A stretch of 64,000 nucleotides of DNA from Polaribacter pectinis (GTDB taxonomy: Bacteria; Bacteroidota; Bacteroidia; Flavobacteriales; Flavobacteriaceae), in assembly GCF_014352875.1 (NCBI RefSeq), contig NZ_CP060695.1, positions 2,139,501 to 2,203,500 of the forward strand, read 5' to 3'. Below, one piece after another: positions 52,473-61,502 of the stretch. The position numbers and the translations under genes were made by a program. Position 1 is the stretch's first letter. The number at the start of each line of letters is the position of its first letter. The notes under the pieces were generated by a model, which saw only the letters and a program-made list of their open reading frames with translations, did not search any database and was not told the origin of the DNA.

Positions 52473-53927
52473 ATGGAACACATCGAAAAAGTTATCGACG
52501 AAAGAATACAAGGAAAAGCACTTGTAACTAAAAATAAAAAAGAAAATACCAAGAAATTATTCATTGAAAGTTACGGCTGTCAAATGAATATGAATGATAG
52601 TGAAATTGTGGCTTCAATTTTAGACAAACAGGGTTATAATACCACTCAAATTTTAGAAGAAGCAGATTTAGTTATGGTAAATACTTGCTCAATTCGCGAA
52701 AAAGCGGAAACTACAGTTCGTAAACGTTTGCAAAAATACAACAAGGTGAAACGCATAAACCCAAAAATGAAAGTTGGGGTTTTAGGTTGTATGGCAGAAC
52801 GTTTAAAAGAAAAGTTTTTAGAAGAAGAAAAAATTGTAGATTTAGTTGTTGGGCCAGATGCTTACAGAGATATTCCAAATTTATTAGAAGAAGTTTCTGA
52901 AGGTAGAGATGCTGTAAATGTTATTTTATCGAAAGAAGAAACCTATGGAGATGTTTCTCCTGTTCGTTTAAATTCTAACGGAGTTACTGCGTTTGTTTCC
53001 ATTACGAGAGGTTGTGATAATATGTGTACTTTTTGTGTAGTTCCTTTTACAAGGGGACGTGAAAGAAGTAGAGATCCTAAAAGCATTTTAGAGGAAATTC
53101 AATCTATGGTTGACCAAAACTATAAAGAAATTACTTTGCTTGGGCAAAATGTAGATAGTTTTCTTTGGTATGGTGGTGGTTTGAAAAAAGACTTTAATAA
53201 AGCTTCTGAAATGGCACAAGCAACTGCAGTTGGTTTTGCAGAATTGTTAGATATGTGTGCTACCAAATTCCCAAAAACACGATTTCGTTTTTCAACTTCA
53301 AATCCTCAAGATATGAAGTTAGACGTGATTCATACCATGGCAAAACACAAAAATATTTGTAAATATTTACATTTACCTGTACAAAGTGGAAGTAACGCCA
53401 TGTTAAAAGCCATGAACAGACAACATACGCGTGAAGAATACATGGAATTGGTAGATAATATCTTTAAAATTGTTCCAGAAATGTCTTTATCTCAAGATAT
53501 GATTGTTGGTTTTTGTGGAGAAACTGAACAAGATCATCAAGATACTTTAGAATTGATGAAATATGTAAAATACGATTTCGGTTTTATGTTTTCTTATTCT
53601 GAAAGACCAGGAACTTTAGCTGGTAATAAAATGGAAGATGATGTTCCTTTTGAAACTAAAAAAAGAAGATTACAAGAAGTTATCGACTTACAACAAGAAC
53701 ACGCTTTATACAGAACACAACAACATTTAGGAAAAACTGAAGAGTTTCTTATTGAAGGAACTTCAAAGAAAAACCCGAATGAATGGAAAGGAAGAAATAC
53801 ACAAAATACAGTTGCCGTTTTTGAAAAAGGCGATTATAAATTGGGTGATTTTGTAATGGTAAAAGTAGAAGATTGTACTTCAGCAACCTTAAAAGGAACT
53901 GTTGTTGGGTATTCTGATAATAATTAA
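52473..53927 (+). CDS. miaB: tRNA-2-methylthio-N6-isopentenyladenosine synthase
   Basis: From the ATG at 52473 (MEHIEKVIDERIQGKA) the protein has 484 residues. The N-terminal domain holds three cluster cysteines (ESYGCQMNMND, NTCSIREKAE, GCMAERLKE). The radical-SAM motif is CDNMCTFC, and a TRAM domain closes the C-terminus. MiaB adds a methylthio group to i6A37 in tRNA. An earlier in-frame start at 52422 is rejected, as it lies upstream of the -7 box. Confidence 0.94.
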   Translation: MEHIEKVIDERIQGKALVTKNKKENTKKLFIESYGCQMNMNDSEIVASILDKQGYNTTQILEEADLVMVNTCSIREKAETTVRKRLQKYNKVKRINPKMKVGVLGCMAERLKEKFLEEEKIVDLVVGPDAYRDIPNLLEEVSEGRDAVNVILSKEETYGDVSPVRLNSNGVTAFVSITRGCDNMCTFCVVPFTRGRERSRDPKSILEEIQSMVDQNYKEITLLGQNVDSFLWYGGGLKKDFNKASEMAQATAVGFAELLDMCATKFPKTRFRFSTSNPQDMKLDVIHTMAKHKNICKYLHLPVQSGSNAMLKAMNRQHTREEYMELVDNIFKIVPEMSLSQDMIVGFCGETEQDHQDTLELMKYVKYDFGFMFSYSERPGTLAGNKMEDDVPFETKKRRLQEVIDLQQEHALYRTQQHLGKTEEFLIEGTSKKNPNEWKGRNTQNTVAVFEKGDYKLGDFVMVKVEDCTSATLKGTVVGYSDNN

Positions 53928-53929
53928 GA

Positions 53930-54097
53930 AGCCCCTCTTAGTCTCCCCAAAGGGGAGAGACACTCAAACTAAAAGTTTATATTAAGATGGTTATTAGCTA
54001 CTTATATTAGAAAGCAAAAAGGTATTAAAATTTAAGAAAATAAAACACAATAGAGAACACAACAGTGTTTTTCCCCTTTGGGGAAATTAAAAGGGGC
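53930..54097. repeat. Paired-hairpin intergenic repeat, copy B
   Basis: The gap between miaB and the sigma54-type activator is bounded by facing hairpins: TCTCCCC-AAA-GGGGAGA (53942-53958) and TTTCCCC-TTT-GGGGAAA (54070-54086). The outer arms read inwards are AGCCCCTCTTAG and AGCCCCTTTTAA; the inner flanks both continue as A-CACT. The design equals copy A at 243-480, but the stem bases differ in a paired way. The right arm ends just before the ATG at 54101 and so forms part of that gene's leader. The middle is AT-rich, with no gene. Confidence 0.65.
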
Positions 54098-54100
54098 TAT

Positions 54101-55327
54101 ATGGAAAACTTACAAGCAATAAAACAACGTTTTGGAATTATCGGTAACGATGTTCAATTAAATAGAGCTTTAGAAAAAGCTGTAAGAGTTGCGCCTACAG
54201 ATATATCTGTTTTAGTTACTGGTGAAAGTGGTGTTGGTAAGGAAAGTATTCCTAAAATAATTCATTCTTTATCGCACAGAAAACACGCAAAATACATTGC
54301 TGTAAACTGTGGTGCAATTCCTGAAGGAACAATTGATAGTGAACTTTTTGGTCACGAAAAAGGTTCTTTTACTGGAGCAACACAAGACAGAAAAGGTTAT
54401 TTTGAAGTTGCAGATGGAGGAACTATTTTTCTTGATGAAGTTGGTGAATTACCATTAACAACACAAGTTCGTTTGTTACGCGTTTTAGAAAATGGCGAAT
54501 TTATAAAAGTAGGTTCCTCTAAACCACAAAAAACAGATGTTAGAATTGTTGCTGCAACAAACGTTAACATGCAGCAAGCTATTGAAAAAGAACGCTTTAG
54601 AGAAGATTTATATTATAGATTAAGTACTGTAGAAATTCATTTACCTGCTTTAAGAGAACGTAATGAAGATATTCATTTATTGTTCAGGAAATTCGCTGCA
54701 GATTTTGCACAGAAATACAGAATGCCTTCTATTCGTTTAGATGAAAATGCTGTAGGTGTTTTATTAAATTTCAGGTTTCCAGGAAATATTCGTCAACTTA
54801 AGAATTTAGCAGAACAAATTTCTGTAATAGAAGAAAGCAGAACAATTACTGGTTCTAAATTACAGCAATATTTACCTAACAATAAAGGAAATTTCCCTGC
54901 AGTTATTGGTAGTAAAAAAGAAAATGATTTCTCTACAGAAAGAGATATTATGTACAAAATTTTGTTTGACATGAGAAATGACATCAACGATTTAAAAAAG
55001 TTGACGTTAGATTTAATGAAAAACGGAAATCTAGAAGAAGTTCAAGAAGAAAACCATCAATTAATAGAAAAAATTTACAGCGATAAAGAATTAAGAGAAC
55101 ATGATATTGAGGTCTTAAACATTCCTCAAAAATCTTCTTCTGCCGAAAAAGATTATGATTTTATTGAGACTATTGAGGAAGACGAATCTCTATCTTTACA
55201 AGACAAAGAAATAGAAATGATTAAAAAATCTTTAGAGAAAAACAACAATAAACGTAAATTAGCCGCTAAAGAATTAGGCATTTCTGAAAGAACTTTATAC
55301 AGAAAAATTAAACAATACGATTTGTAA
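54101..55327 (+). CDS. Sigma54-dependent Fis-family transcriptional activator
   Basis: I start this at the ATG at 54101 (MENLQAIKQRFGIIGND). The 408-residue protein has the AAA+ domain: Walker A GESGVGKE (41-48), the sigma54 contact loop GSFTGA (88-93) and Walker B GTIFLDE (108-114). A C-terminal Fis-type helix-turn-helix is NKRKLAAKELGISERTLYRKIKQY. There is no receiver or sensor domain, so control must come from elsewhere. It heads the lptE-TPR-secG group, four bases before lptE. Confidence 0.9.
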   Translation: MENLQAIKQRFGIIGNDVQLNRALEKAVRVAPTDISVLVTGESGVGKESIPKIIHSLSHRKHAKYIAVNCGAIPEGTIDSELFGHEKGSFTGATQDRKGYFEVADGGTIFLDEVGELPLTTQVRLLRVLENGEFIKVGSSKPQKTDVRIVAATNVNMQQAIEKERFREDLYYRLSTVEIHLPALRERNEDIHLLFRKFAADFAQKYRMPSIRLDENAVGVLLNFRFPGNIRQLKNLAEQISVIEESRTITGSKLQQYLPNNKGNFPAVIGSKKENDFSTERDIMYKILFDMRNDINDLKKLTLDLMKNGNLEEVQEENHQLIEKIYSDKELREHDIEVLNIPQKSSSAEKDYDFIETIEEDESLSLQDKEIEMIKKSLEKNNNKRKLAAKELGISERTLYRKIKQYDL

Positions 55328-55331
55328 AATC

Positions 55332-55838
55332 ATGAAAAAACTACTTTATATAACATCTATTTCTATTAGTATTTTACTGATGATTTCATGCGGAGCATAT
55401 TCTTTTACTGGAGGAAGTACAGGTGATGCAAAAACGTTGCAAGTAGATTTTTTTCCAAATCAAGCACCTTTAGTAGAACCTAGTTTAAGTCAGCGATTTA
55501 CACAAGATTTACAAGATTTATTTACACGTCAGACAAATTTAACTTTAACCAAATCTAATGGAGATTTGTATTTTAGTGGAGAAATTACAGGATACAGAAT
55601 TACACCTATGAGTGCAACTGCAGACCAAACTGCTGCACAAAACAGATTAACAATTACAGTAAATGTTAGATTTGTAAATAAGTTGGTAGAAAAAGACGAT
55701 TTTGAAAAACAGTTCTCTTTTTATTCAGATTACCCAGCTAACTCACAACTTATTGGAAGTGTACAAGAAGCTGCTTTCGATGAAATTATGGAAAGAATAA
55801 CCCAAGATATTTTTAACGCTTCAGTAGCAAAGTGGTAA
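55332..55838 (+). CDS. lptE: LPS assembly lipoprotein LptE
   Basis: The 168-residue protein has a lipoprotein signal (ISILLMISC) followed by GAYSFTGGSTGDAKTLQVDFFPNQA and LFTRQTNLTLTKSNGDLYFSGEITGY, features of the Bacteroidetes LptE family. LptE plugs the LptD barrel that delivers lipopolysaccharide to the cell surface. It begins four bases after the activator stop. Sequence similarity in this family is low, so the call leans partly on gene order. Confidence 0.85.
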   Translation: MKKLLYITSISISILLMISCGAYSFTGGSTGDAKTLQVDFFPNQAPLVEPSLSQRFTQDLQDLFTRQTNLTLTKSNGDLYFSGEITGYRITPMSATADQTAAQNRLTITVNVRFVNKLVEKDDFEKQFSFYSDYPANSQLIGSVQEAAFDEIMERITQDIFNASVAKW

Positions 55839-55854
55839 AATTTAAATATTAAAA

Positions 55855-56622
55855 TTGAAAACAGAAACTTTCATAGACTTAATAGCACAAAAAACTAAAA
55901 TTCAGCAATTAGAAACTGCAGAATTAAAATCTGTTGTTGAAGAGTTTCCATACTTTCAAGCTGCAAGATCATTGTATTTAAAGGGATTAAAAAACCTAGA
56001 TAGTTTTAAATATAATAACGAACTTAAAATTACAGCCGCCTACACAACAGACAGAACTGTTTTATTTGATTTTATTACTGCAAATGATTTTAATTCTGAA
56101 AAAGAAGAAAATATTCACAAACAAATTACAGCAAAAATAACTGAAGAAGTTTCTACAGAACCAATTGCTAAAATAATTGAAGAAAAGGAAGCTAATTCAT
56201 CAGAAAAAATAATAGAAACAAAAGTAATTGAAGAGAAATTAGAAATAGGAAAACCATTGTCTTTTTCGGTTAATGAAAGTCATTCTTTTCAGCAATGGCT
56301 TCAATTATCGACTAAAAAACCGATTGTTAGAAAAACTGAAGAAAAACCTATTGAAAAGACTACTTTAATAGATAAATTCATTAAAAATAATCCAAAAATA
56401 GAGCCTTTATCTAAAGATAAAACGATTACTGTTCCAGTAACAAAAAACAAACAAGATTCCTCTTTAATGACAGAGACTTTAGCCAAAGTTTACTTGGAAC
56501 AAAAAAAGTACGAAAACGCCATACAAGCTTATCGAATTTTAAGTTTGAAATATCCAGAAAAAAGTGGTTTCTTTGCAGACCAAATTAAAAGAGTACAAAT
56601 TTTACAAAAAAACAGATCATGA
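55855..56622 (+). CDS. TPR-containing protein of unknown function
   Basis: The protein has 255 residues and appears to start at a TTG at 55855, since no ATG lies near the conserved beginning. The N-terminal part (FIDLIAQK...VVEEFPYFQAARSLYLKGLK) is typical of a conserved flavobacterial family. A low-complexity Glu/Lys/Ile middle follows. A single TPR-like unit (LAKVYLEQKKYENAIQAYRILSLKYP) lies near the end. It lies between lptE and secG and overlaps secG by four bases, so it may have an envelope or secretion role. No function assigned. Confidence 0.75.
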   Translation: MKTETFIDLIAQKTKIQQLETAELKSVVEEFPYFQAARSLYLKGLKNLDSFKYNNELKITAAYTTDRTVLFDFITANDFNSEKEENIHKQITAKITEEVSTEPIAKIIEEKEANSSEKIIETKVIEEKLEIGKPLSFSVNESHSFQQWLQLSTKKPIVRKTEEKPIEKTTLIDKFIKNNPKIEPLSKDKTITVPVTKNKQDSSLMTETLAKVYLEQKKYENAIQAYRILSLKYPEKSGFFADQIKRVQILQKNRS

Positions 56623-56948
56623 GTTATACAGCATTTTTAATTCTAATTTTGATTGTAGCTATCGCTTTAATCTTAATTGTTATGGTTCAAAATCCTAAAG
56701 GTGGAGGTTTATCTTCTTCTTTTGGAGGTGGTGGAGCACAATCTTTAGGTGGTGTTCAAAACACTAACAACTTTTTAGACAGAACAACTTGGACTTTAGC
56801 AATTGCTATGTTTGCTCTAATTTTATTAGCAAATTTTGCAATACCAAGAGATGGAGACAACAACTTTAAGTTAGACAATACTTTAGATGGAATTGAATCT
56901 ACAACACCTGTAGAACCAACAACAAATACTAACGATAGTTTACAATAA
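56619..56948 (+). CDS. secG: Protein translocase subunit SecG
   Basis: The 109-residue protein has two membrane helices (about 4-23 and 53-73) and the SecG loop MVQNPKGGGLSSSFGGGGAQSLGGVQ. An acidic/Thr-rich tail extends it beyond the usual 75 residues. It is an accessory of the SecYEG channel. It is coupled to the preceding TPR gene by ATGA and followed by a strong terminator. Confidence 0.93.
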   Translation: MSYTAFLILILIVAIALILIVMVQNPKGGGLSSSFGGGGAQSLGGVQNTNNFLDRTTWTLAIAMFALILLANFAIPRDGDNNFKLDNTLDGIESTTPVEPTTNTNDSLQ

Positions 56949-56968
56949 TTATCTGTTAGAAATAATTT

Positions 56969-57006
56969 AAAATGCCAACGAAAATGACACGTTGGCATTT
57001 TTTTTG
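56969..57006 (+). terminator. Intrinsic terminator after secG
   Basis: AAAATGCCAACG pairs with CGTTGGCATTTT around a 9-base loop and is followed by more T. Confidence 0.9.
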
Positions 57007-57044
57007 TTTTAAACTGAACTTCAAAATTCAATCATAGAAAAATT

Positions 57045-57089
57045 GTCAGTTTTAGTGCATTGGCATAATTTCTGACTGTTTTAATGCAT
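57045..57089 (+). promoter_or_regulatory. groESL upstream region with direct repeats and sigma54-like element
   Basis: Two 16-base direct repeats, GTCAGTTTTAGTGCAT (57045-57060) and GACTGTTTTAATGCAT (57074-57089), match at 13 positions. Between them TTGGCATAATTTCTGA (57060-57075) resembles the sigma54 -24/-12 element (TTGGCA-N8-TTGC), but has GA instead of the -12 GC. No CIRCE (HrcA) element is present. It is a candidate heat-shock control region; the sigma factor is not certain. Confidence 0.4.
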
Positions 57090-57123
57090 AGAAATTAATT
57101 TAATTAATCAAAATTTATATAAA

Positions 57124-57399
57124 ATGGGATTAAACATTAAACCTTTAGCAGATAGAGTTCTTGTAGAACCTGCACCTGCAGAAACAAAAACAGCATCTGG
57201 ATTAATTATTCCAGATAACGCAAAAGAGAAGCCACAACAAGGAACTGTTGTTGCCATTGGAAATGGTAAAGTAGATGAACCTTTAACTGTAAAAGTTGGA
57301 GATACTGTTCTATACAGTAAATATGGTGGAACAGATTTAAAGTTAGAAGGAAAAGATTATTTAATGATGCGCGAAAGCGACATTTTAGCGATTATATAA
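57124..57399 (+). CDS. groES: Co-chaperonin GroES
   Basis: The 91-residue protein has [36 protein letters not shown], the GroES N-terminus and mobile loop, and ends [15 protein letters not shown]. It forms the heptameric lid on GroEL. It lies 78 bases before groEL on the same strand. Confidence 0.97.
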   Translation: MGLNIKPLADRVLVEPAPAETKTASGLIIPDNAKEKPQQGTVVAIGNGKVDEPLTVKVGDTVLYSKYGGTDLKLEGKDYLMMRESDILAII

Positions 57400-57456
57400 G
57401 TATTCTGTTTTTAGTTGCATTTTTCGGTTGCAACAATTAAACGGATAAACATTTAA

Positions 57457-59112
<1,656 letters not shown>

Positions 59113-59134
59113 TAACAAATCGTCACAGATAAAT

Positions 59135-59171
59135 AAAAAAACCGTTAGAATTAATTCTAACGGTTTTTTTT
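59135..59171. terminator. Bidirectional terminator between groEL and tamL
   Basis: AACCGTTAGAA-TTAA-TTCTAACGGTT is a perfect inverted repeat with A before and T after it. It can end both groEL (plus) and tamL (minus) transcripts. Confidence 0.9.
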
Positions 59172-59192
59172 ATGTTTTAAAAAATTGATGGA

Positions 59193-61502
59193 TTAAAAAG
59201 AATAACCAATTGCGAAGTTAAAAACAGGTTCATCAACTCTAAAGTCCCAACGTTTTTCTTTCTCTAAAGATGGATCGTGAAAAGGAGCTGCCAAATCGAA
59301 ACGAATTACAAAACCCTGTACATCTACTCGTAAACCCAAACCAGCTCCCATTCCTAATTCATTTATAAAATTAGATGTAAATTTATCTCTTTCATTACCA
59401 TTAGAATCTTTAAAATCTGGATTTGAAACAGAGTTCCAAACATTACCAGCATCCACAAAAACAGCTCCTTTAAAGAAAGAAAAAATTGGAAAACGATATT
59501 CCATATTTGCTTCTAAACGTATGTTTCCTGTTTTATCGAAAAACGAACCAATTGTTTGAGAATTTGTATTGTCTTCATCATTATAGGTTCCAGGACCTAG
59601 AGATCTAATATTAAAAGCTCTTACACTATATGGTCCTCCAGAAAAATACTGTTTTACAAACGGAACAACATCAGAATTACCATATGCATAACCATAACCT
59701 GCAAATAATCTTGCAGCTATTGTTTGCGAATTCTTATCGCCAAAATTAAAATGATATCTTGCATCTATATCTGCTTTTGCATATTGGGCATATTCTAAAC
59801 CTAAAAATTGTTTTGGTTCTCCAGCAACCTTTTCTTTACCTAATAAACTAATACTATTTCCTGCAATATCTACCGTAGAATTTAAATAAAATTGATGCGT
59901 TTTTGATGAATTTGAAAACTCATTATACGTGAAAGAAAATGTGAGTCCACTTATAAATTCTTGATTGAAACTTCTACTTAAAAAAGAGTTATTTGCTAAT
60001 ATTTCTTCAAATTCTGCTGTTGTATTTGAAAGACTGGTGTAATTTACAGAAATAGGATTTAACTCGTAAGTAATATATCTATTTGCATTCCAAACATACC
60101 CAAATGCCAAATTACCAGACAATAATGTATATAATTTACTTCTACTTAAATACGTAGCACCAATACTTGTTTTTGTTTTTGGAATAGAATATTCGAAAAA
60201 ATCTTCGTTTATAGAAAAAGGTGCAATTACTCTTGGAAAGATAAGTTCGGCTTTTACACCCAACTCTAAACTACTTAATCCTGCATTGTCTCCACTAGAA
60301 ATTTGGGTTTCATAACCAATATTTGTACTAATGTTTAAGGTTTCTCCTCCTTTAAATAAGTTCCTATTACTATAAGTTAATGCTAATTTTGGCCCTGCAA
60401 AATTATTAGATTTTGTAACCGCTTGCAATTCTGCACGAATTGCACGTTTTGTTAAAGGCGATAAAAATATATTAGCTTCTAAACCACCCAAATTATCTGT
60501 AGCTAAAGTATCTAATTCTTTATACTGAATATTTACAAACTTGTATGCGCCAATGGTAGACAGTCTTCTTGCTGTATTTTTAGAAGTTGCTGGGTTAAAG
60601 AAATCACCTTCTTTTAAGGTAATAAAATCATCTAAATATTTTGGTTTAAAAAAGATTGAATCTTGATGATAACTCTTACCTTCAAAACGAATTTCCTTAA
60701 CTTTTGTAGAGTCATTTAAATTGTAATTAGGGTAAATGTTTATTCGATTAAGTTTATAGGGTATGGTTGCTTTTTTGGGAACTTTAGCTTTCATCTTTAA
60801 AAATAAATCGAATCTTTTATTTTTATATTGATTGGTATCAGCTTCAAAAATTAAAAAATCTGGATTAAAATTAAAGTATCCTTTTTTCTTTAATTCTACA
60901 TCTAACCTTTGTCTTTCTAATTTTAAATTTGCCAAATCGAAACGCATGTTTTCTGGAAATGGAGATTTTGTTGTTAAATCTTTAATATCCTTATAAATTG
61001 GCGAAACCATACTATCTATCTTATAATTAGCCATTTTATATGATGCTGGCACTTTTAAATTATAAATAATAGAAGCTTCTTTTTCTAGCTCTTTAAAAGA
61101 AGAACCAATTGAGCTATAAAAAAACCCATAGTTTTCTAATCTATTTCTTAAGATTTCTTCAACTTCTAATTCATCTACATCCGATTGATAAACAGGTTCT
61201 TGCCCAATTCTCTTAAACAACCATTTAGTTATAAAACTAGGTTTTTCTTTCTGACTTTTGTAATAGTAATAAAGTCCTAAATGCATTCCTAAAAATTTAG
61301 AGTTGGGTTTGGGTCTTATTACAGTTTTTAAATCTTCCTTTAAATCGGCAACTTTGTGCACGGAAGAATCTGCGTCTATTTCTATGGTTGCTCCAGTGTA
61401 TAACCTTTCATCTTCTGGAATAAACTTTTTTATTCCACAAGAATAGAAAACCACGACTACTAAAAGTAAAACACCAATATATTTACAGTTATTTTTTACC
61501 AT
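59193..61502 (-). CDS. tamL: TamL, Omp85-family translocation/assembly lipoprotein
   Basis: The 769-residue protein has a lipoprotein signal (VVVVFYSC, Cys22) and POTRA-like repeats (about 40-360). A C-terminal Omp85 barrel (about 370-769) has FFSGGPYSVRAFNIRSLGPG, the conserved substrate-guiding RxF-type motif, and ends in IGYSF. Bacteroidetes carry this lipidated TamA counterpart, named TamL, next to tamB. It lies directly downstream of tamB with no gap (TamB stop 61503, TamL start 61502), so the two are cotranscribed. It helps insert outer-membrane proteins. Confidence 0.9.
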   Translation of the reverse strand: MVKNNCKYIGVLLLVVVVFYSCGIKKFIPEDERLYTGATIEIDADSSVHKVADLKEDLKTVIRPKPNSKFLGMHLGLYYYYKSQKEKPSFITKWLFKRIGQEPVYQSDVDELEVEEILRNRLENYGFFYSSIGSSFKELEKEASIIYNLKVPASYKMANYKIDSMVSPIYKDIKDLTTKSPFPENMRFDLANLKLERQRLDVELKKKGYFNFNPDFLIFEADTNQYKNKRFDLFLKMKAKVPKKATIPYKLNRINIYPNYNLNDSTKVKEIRFEGKSYHQDSIFFKPKYLDDFITLKEGDFFNPATSKNTARRLSTIGAYKFVNIQYKELDTLATDNLGGLEANIFLSPLTKRAIRAELQAVTKSNNFAGPKLALTYSNRNLFKGGETLNISTNIGYETQISSGDNAGLSSLELGVKAELIFPRVIAPFSINEDFFEYSIPKTKTSIGATYLSRSKLYTLLSGNLAFGYVWNANRYITYELNPISVNYTSLSNTTAEFEEILANNSFLSRSFNQEFISGLTFSFTYNEFSNSSKTHQFYLNSTVDIAGNSISLLGKEKVAGEPKQFLGLEYAQYAKADIDARYHFNFGDKNSQTIAARLFAGYGYAYGNSDVVPFVKQYFSGGPYSVRAFNIRSLGPGTYNDEDNTNSQTIGSFFDKTGNIRLEANMEYRFPIFSFFKGAVFVDAGNVWNSVSNPDFKDSNGNERDKFTSNFINELGMGAGLGLRVDVQGFVIRFDLAAPFHDPSLEKEKRWDFRVDEPVFNFAIGYSF

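Noticed and set aside
57007..57123. CIRCE (HrcA) element before groES
   Set aside because: No TTAGCACTC-N9-GAGTGCTAA inverted repeat is present.
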